From Danio rerio (Eukaryota > Chordata > Actinopteri > Cypriniformes > Danionidae): a DNA stretch of 64,000 nucleotides. How positions within the stretch are numbered: the first letter of the stretch is position 1; each line of letters starts with the position of its first letter. This document shows, in pieces, positions 53,892 through 64,000 of the stretch. The notes beneath the pieces were generated by a model. That model saw only the letters and a program-made list of their open reading frames with translations. It was not told the DNA's origin and did no database searches. The stretch spans positions 38,753,001 through 38,817,000 of the forward strand of contig NC_133198.1 of NCBI RefSeq assembly GCF_049306965.1. Direction: 5' to 3'. The translations under genes were made by a program, and so were the position numbers.

Positions 53892-55437
53892 ATTAATGAC
53901 CCCACGTTTTGCTTAAAACGTTTTTATTTCTGAAGAGGAGATGGGGATTACAGCATAGTGTTTCTGGAGTTGATGGAATGCTCTTGCTGTGTCATGAAAA
54001 TCCTTTTTAAAACAGAGACTTGCAACTACATCTGTCGTCCCATTAGGCTATTCTCAGTTGATTAAAGAGGGACTTGGGTAAACTAGAGCTATGGAAAAAA
54101 TATCAGACCACAAATTGTCAGTTTCTCTGGATTTGTAGGTATGTGCTTGTGTAAAATGTTTATACTTTGTCTTATTCTGTCAATTCTGGGTAGCTTTTCT
54201 TTCAGATGTCAAATAAACATTGTCAGTTGGAGCTTTTTTTCCCCTCAGAAAGTTTCAGTGGGTCAATTTTTTTTTTTTCGTAAACACTGTACTTGGTTTG
54301 TCTGTAAATAAATATATCTAAATATGTCTGAAAAAGTGTATATTATTATAATATTAGCGTATTATATATATTATAATGTAAATGTTAAAGTATATTTTAT
54401 CTTGGATAGTTGTGTGTTAATAAAGTAAAACAGTTAAAGTAAAACAATTTTAGTTTTGTTTTGCTGAGTACTGATGACATTTAGTCCACTTTTATATTAA
54501 AATAATGTCATTTAGAGCATAGAAATATACAAAAATAGACATATTCAATTTTAGACAACAATACCAATGTTTTAACTTCAGAAGTGTTAAGAAAGTATCT
54601 TTTTTTTTGTGGAATAACCATACTTTTCTGTCACAATAATTAAATATATTTGTATTTTTGACATATTCTGAGGCACAAAAATACTCTAAATGACCGTGTG
54701 TGTGTGTGTGTGTGTGTGTATAGTAGCAAATGTTTTTATATGTTAAACATGTTGATTGTAAATACTGGAATTGTTTTGTCTATAAATAAATAAAGCTAAA
54801 TATATCTGAAAAAATAGCATGTTTTTTATTTGGGATTTACAATATATAGTTTTGTGTTTGAGCAAAACAATTTTAGATTTGCTTGGCTAAGTACTGATGA
54901 TATTTAATACACTTTTATATTAAAATGATGTCATTTAGAGCATAAAAAAATAGACATATTATAGACATATACCAATGTTTTAACTTTAAAAATAAGTGGA
55001 ATAACAATATTTTTCAGTCACAATAATTAAATATTTGTAAACTTGACATATTCTGGAGCACAAAAATACTCTAATAATACATATATATACACATAATTTT
55101 TGTTTTGTTTCACAAATTACTAATGACATTTAGTCATTTTTATTAAAATGATGTCATTTAGAGCATATAAATATAAAATAAGTACAGTGTCTGGAGACAT
55201 GTTCATTTTTGGACAACAATAATAATCTTTTAACTTCAGAAGTGTTAAGAAAGCATTTGTTTTGCAGATTAACCACAGTTTTCAATCACAGTAATTAAAA
55301 ATGTTTCTTATTTTGATCAATTTGTTATTTTGTCATATTCTGGAGAAAAAAAACTACTATAAATGATATATATTTATAATGAGATTTGGAGGAAATATTG
55401 CCAGATCTTTATTTAATGAAATAAATATTAACAAATT
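53892..55437. other. Gene-free AT-rich stretch with dispersed related blocks
   Basis: The blocks AATGATGTCATTTAGAGCAT recur near 54504, 54925 and 55150, with related sequence around them (AACAATTTTAG, TTTTAACTTCAGAAGTG). This indicates an old tandem duplication of roughly 225-420 bp units. A (GT)n run lies at 54697-54719. No exons. Confidence 0.55.
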
Positions 55438-56237
55438 CAATGGTGTAAAGTAACTAATTACAAATACCTAAATTACTGTAATTAATTTCTTTTTCTCAGG
55501 AATCGTAATTTATTAAATAGTTTTAAAAATGTACACTTTTACTCTTACTTAAGTACATTTTTAGTGCTGTATCTGTACTTTTACTCCACTACTTTCCTTC
55601 AACCTCCAGTCACTACTTTTTTTCTTGACTATGGAAATTAACAAAATTAGTCCTGTGGTTCCTGTCCAATCAAATCACACATAGAAGGTAAATAGCATCA
55701 TAATGAACTACCTCAAGACATGAACAATTTATAAATGCAGCAAACTGTATGGAAGCATTAAAAGTGTCCAAGAAGATGTCCAAAATCAATATCAGTATTT
55801 GACGTTAATAGGTTGGTTTAAGATGTTGGCTCAACCTAAAATCAACCAAATATCAACGTCATTTATCGCTGTTATTAGACATCAAAATAACGTTATACTT
55901 AGACGCTGGCTAGACAGTGCATTTTGGTCAATTAACATCACAACCTAAATCTAACCTAATATAGCGTTGTATGATGTTGTGTGCCTGCTGGGCAATAACT
56001 ACATGCACTACAGAATGTTACGTTTACACACATCCACAAAAGACATGTAAATGCTCCAGCTTTTCAAAGCGTAATACTCACTACTCACTACTCATGAGTA
56101 CTTTTAAAAGGGCTACTTTTTACTCATACTTTGAGTAAAATTGACAACATATACTTTTACTCTACTCACACTACATTTTTAGGCAAGTAATGGTACTTTT
56201 ACTTGAGAATGATTTTTCAGTACTCTTTCCACCACTG
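55438..56237. mobile_element. Composite hAT-like 'CAGTGGTGGAAAGAGTA' element with perfect 8-bp target duplication
   Basis: Flanked by AACAAATT (55430-55437 and 56238-56245). Ends CAATGGTGTAAAGTAAC and, reversed, CAGTGGTGGAAAGAGTAC. About 55790-55994 of the interior is the AACGTC/GTTGG element also found at 52820-53253, ending GTGTGCCTGCTGGGCA. Length 800 bp, no transposase. Confidence 0.85.
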
Positions 56238-56245
56238 AACAAATT

Positions 56246-56900
56246 ACTCAATCACACACCCAATGCAGTACATTCAGAATTATAGTTTTGTTTTCAATCA
56301 AAACGAATAAAAATGTTTATTTTCTTATTTTCTGGACCAAAAAATGCTATAAATGACAATTTTTGTGTGAGGTTTGGATGTTACCAGTCCTTAATTGAAT
56401 AAAATAAATATTACAAATGACTTAAAGACATACCCAATGCAGTAAACTCAGAGAAACTGAGAATTTTCAAGTGGTCTCTTATTTTTAATTCCTTGACACC
56501 ACAGACAAGTTTTAAAAATGAAACAAGAATAGATGACTGCAAACTACCTCAGGCAAAGCTTTTAGCAGGAGCAGAGGGTATCAAAGAGAACAGATGGAGA
56601 ATAGGTTGATCAAGTTACACAGAGATGCTGTAAAGCTTCACGTGTACAACATGTCCATCTAAAGTGATTACTAATGAATACAGCATTAGTACAGGCGTTT
56701 TAGAAGCAATCAAAAGCATACAAAATTAAATTAAAGAAGAACAACTTAACATATTAAAATTCCATATGTTCTCCTTCTTTAATCTCTTTCTAACATCCTA
56801 AGATATGATTGGGTTTGATCAAAATCCTTGTACAATCAGATCTCCTGGAATAAAACGTTATTCGGCGTTGCAGATTTATTGGGCGAGGTTTTGGGAGGTG
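56246..56900. other. Gene-free stretch before the gene B promoter
   Basis: AT-rich, with no readable transposon ends or exons. The 64-codon reverse frame near 56790 overlaps promoter sequence and is not a gene. Confidence 0.5.
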
Positions 56901-56919
56901 TTTTACTAACCCGTAATCT

Positions 56920-57145
56920 TCCAGACAGCCAATCAAAATTAATCTAGCCCCCCAAACTGGGCAGATTTCATAGCGTCTGACCAATCAGGTGCGAGAAACG
57001 TAGTCGCCAGGGCAACACTCATATATAAAGTGAGATCAGTCCGTTATAACGTTATTCTTCTTACATCGACCCCTTAGTTGTCGAGCTGTAAGATCTCTCC
57101 GCCAAGACTTCTTTCTTCCCCGGCCAAGCAACACTACTAGAAACA
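56920..57145 (+). promoter_or_regulatory. Core promoter and 5' UTR of alpha-tubulin gene B (X-box, CCAAT, TATA)
   Basis: AGCCAATCAAA (56928-56938) and GACCAATCAGG (56979-56989) are CCAAT boxes. GTCGCC-AG-GGCAAC (57003-57016) fits the RFX X-box consensus exactly. TATATAAA (57022-57029) is a TATA box, so transcription should start near 57055, leaving a 5' UTR of about 90 nt before the ATG at 57146. Confidence 0.75.
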
Positions 57146-59634
<2,489 letters not shown>

Positions 59635-59724
59635 GTGACACAAATAACATGCAGGAATCATGAAATTCAAACAGTGAAAATTGGACAACCAATGGAATTA
59701 TGATGGTACAGTTCTTTGAGCTGA

Positions 59725-59730
59725 AATAAA
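59725..59730 (+). terminator. Alpha-tubulin gene B polyadenylation signal
   Basis: AATAAA lies 90 bp after the stop codon, followed by a TTGTCTTGTCTT-type downstream element at about 59753. The 3' UTR is short, about 115 nt. Confidence 0.75.
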
Positions 59731-60268
59731 CCTCCTTTCCAAACTATTCAAGTTGTCTTGTCTTAAATGGTTCTGTATATAATGTATAACAATTGAACCC
59801 GTTTGTTGTATTCTATTACTGAGTAAAATGCTAACTTGTCATACATTAGCTGGAATATATAATAAAGAATGAGACAGATATGACTGTACTAGTACAATTA
59901 CGCTGATTGACCTATTTTGGATGTCATACAGAAAGTAAAAAAAATGTGACTAGAATATAAGCTATAAACTAATAAGTATCATTTTGAACATCGCTTCAGT
60001 AAATGACAGTCATTTTAATGTAGCTCCAATGACACAACGAGTATTTGCATGATCATTGTTTTAAATAGTTCATGCAGAAATATTTCCATAACAACAATGC
60101 AGTCTTTATGTAAGTAGCAGATGGTGGAAAATAACCTCATATTTCATGCAAATATATGATTTATGAGTCCTATTTGTGTTGCATTTTGATGAATGTGGAA
60201 AGAATAGTGTATTTATTTGTCCTATTAAGATTAAAATGATAATCTGAATTGCCAAGATTCCTCATGCT

Positions 60269-61503
60269 ACACTCTCAGAAAAAATCGAACAATGTTGTAC
60301 CAAAGAAGGTACAAACCCTTGTCACTGAGGCAGTACCTTTTTATGGAACAGAACATACCTTAAGACAAAGAAACAAATTTGTACCATTGCAGTTTGTACC
60401 GTTAAGGACATGATTTGTACCATGGGAAACCAAAATGTACTTTTGGTTTTTAAAACCTGCAGATACAATATTGTACCTTCATCAAAGGTACAAATCTGAT
60501 CCATGAAAGTACCACTACAGTGACAAGACACTTTGTACCTAAACAGTGTCAAATGTGTTCCTTCAAGAACTACTTAAAGACATCTTGCTCTTTTCAAAAT
60601 GCATCAATTTATTTTCAGTAAATATGGAACATCAAATACATTTTAAACAATGTTTTTTTTTAAGTTTTGTTTTGTGTAAATGCACCTTTTCCATTTATAA
60701 TAAAGAATAAAAAATACTAAACATATTAAAAATACTAAAAAACATAAATCAAAATATCTATTTTTTTTTACTGGTATTAAACATTTCATAACACTTTTCA
60801 CAAAAATGTTACAGAACATTCTGCCATGTACAATATTAAAAAAAATTCTCCAATTTTCACACCATACCTTTGTAATCACTTAAAGGGTAATTTAATTTAC
60901 TTAACTTTAAAATATAAACATAATTATGCAAAAGTTTTGTAACGAGATATGCACAATGTTTGATTAGTTTTACAATACTAAAATGTCTGCACGAACACTT
61001 TGCATATGCAGGACTTTTGTCAGCTCAGTGCATAGTGGAATACAAATGCCAAAAGGTGCGGATATCAATAATGAAAATGTATTCATCAGCAAATGCTTAC
61101 CAAATGTTTATTAAAAATGTTAAGTTTACAATACCTGTAGTTTTGTTTTACCAGTTGTTTTGTTTTATAAAACTTAATAATTAATGTTTATGGGTTCCTT
61201 TAAACATATGCTTTTAAATGATGATTTATGTTTTAATATGAAAATTATTCATAAAATCACTTAGCCTTTTCAGTCATATTTATTTTCATAGGTATTGAAA
61301 TAAAGAAGGAGTTGTCCAACACTTGGGTACCTTTTATATGGAAACAATTGTGTATCTTCATTTCAATTGTACCATAAAAGGTACATAACAGTGTCATAAG
61401 AGGTCTTTTCTATTCCATATAAGGTACAACTTTTACAAAAGTACAAAACTGTTTCTTAAGGAGCATTATTTGTACCATCCAGTACCTTTTTTTCTGAGAG
61501 TGT
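60269..61503. mobile_element. Inverted-end element with repeated GGTAC motifs between genes B and C
   Basis: Ends ACACTCTCAGAAAAAA and TTTTTTCTGAGAGTGT form a perfect 16-bp inverted repeat. Near both ends GTACC/GGTAC motifs recur about every 20-40 bp (for example AAGGTACAAACC, TTTGTACCATTGC, AAGGTACAACTTTT). The middle (about 60600-61300) is AT-rich without features. No transposase frame. Confidence 0.75.
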
Positions 61504-61799
61504 GTCTGATTTATGGCATAAAAGTTTCCTTTATGTGGTTTTCTTAATTGCAGGTAATTATATAAGAAAAGAACAAATTATGTGCACATCACCAATGACT
61601 AACCTAAGTGGTAGGATAATATAAAAAAACATCTATTTAAATAGAACGACAGCCATTATGTACAGTGCTACACCCTATCTTATACAAAAACATCAAAGTC
61701 AGAGCTATTTTCTTTAATTCTCTTAAATGTCAAGTTGACTCACATTCATTGTTATTCAGGTTCGTCCCGCCTTGTACAGGATTTCTGACACAAACGTTA

Positions 61800-62064
61800 T
61801 TGTTTAAAGATTACCATCAGCCAATAGGGTGTCACTAAACTCTCATCCGAACCAATGAGGATGTGACAGGATGCGCGTTTCCGCGCGCGCGCTCCGCCTT
61901 GGTGACGACTGACAGAAAAAAACTATAAATATTCCCACCCCGCGGACTCAGACACTTCATTCTCTCACCAGACTCATAAAAGTCGAGTGTGAGAGCGTTT
62001 ATAACAGAAAAACCGAAGGCTATCCTATTCATAATTGCCATTCATCGAAAATACACATTTGAAA
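61800..62064 (+). promoter_or_regulatory. Core promoter and 5' UTR of alpha-tubulin gene C
   Basis: CCAAT motifs at about 61811 (AGCCAATAGGG) and 61850 (AACCAATGAGG), a GC-rich block (TCCGCGCGCGCGCTCCG) and TATAAATA at 61924-61931. Transcription should start near 61955, leaving a 5' UTR of about 110 nt. I see no X-box like that of gene B. Confidence 0.75.

Positions 62065-64000
<1,936 letters not shown>

Overview
This is a vertebrate nuclear genomic window, almost certainly from zebrafish (Danio rerio) or a close cyprinid. The genes have many spliced exons with GT-AG introns. The spaces between exons are packed with DANA/Mermaid-type tRNA-derived SINEs, short inverted-repeat DNA transposons (hAT-like, TA-, TWA- and TTAA-flanked families) and long (AT)n microsatellites, a mix typical of zebrafish. 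I see no prokaryotic feature, CRISPR array or convincing tRNA/rRNA gene, and I could not assign any retrovirus-like element.

Layout. (1) 1-1281: the end of a SINE, unassigned sequence, an (AT)n tract and the GC-rich start region of ccnt1. (2) 1282-14479 (+): ccnt1, the cyclin T1 subunit of P-TEFb, 10 coding exons, open frame of 674 codons. (3) 14480-24035: the ccnt1 3' region with a tandemly duplicated block of about 0.7 kb, nested hAT-like elements, a Tc1-like element inserted in another element, and a large foldback. (4) 24036-38468 (+): a PMEL (premelanosome protein) gene, 12 coding exons, 615 codons. (5) 39304-42488 (-): alpha-tubulin gene A, convergent with pmel. (6) 42489-57145: about 14.7 kb without genes, holding upstream tubulin sequence, tandem repeats and several transposons. 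(7) 57146-59634 (+): alpha-tubulin gene B. (8) 62065->64000 (+): alpha-tubulin gene C, cut by the window end.

Grouping of CCNT1, TUBA1 genes and PMEL matches the gene content of human 12q13, where CCNT1 and the TUBA1 cluster are near neighbours and PMEL lies further along the same arm. Ccnt1 acts in transcription elongation, pmel builds melanosome fibrils, and the tubulins build microtubules. They share a neighbourhood, not a pathway.

Most notable signals: the three tubulin genes are nearly identical from exon 2 onward, including the short introns 2 and 3 in genes A and B, but have unrelated first introns and promoters. This points to gene conversion or recent duplication limited to the body of the gene. 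Gene B has an exact RFX X-box match just upstream of its TATA box, and two near-X-boxes sit in a GC-rich, non-repeat block 3.3 kb upstream, suggesting ciliary or neuronal RFX control. In ccnt1 the position equivalent to human Cys261 (needed for HIV Tat/TAR recruitment) is alanine. The PMEL product lacks the acidic dileucine sorting signal seen at the human C-terminus. Several transposons can be delimited by target-site duplications readable in the sequence.
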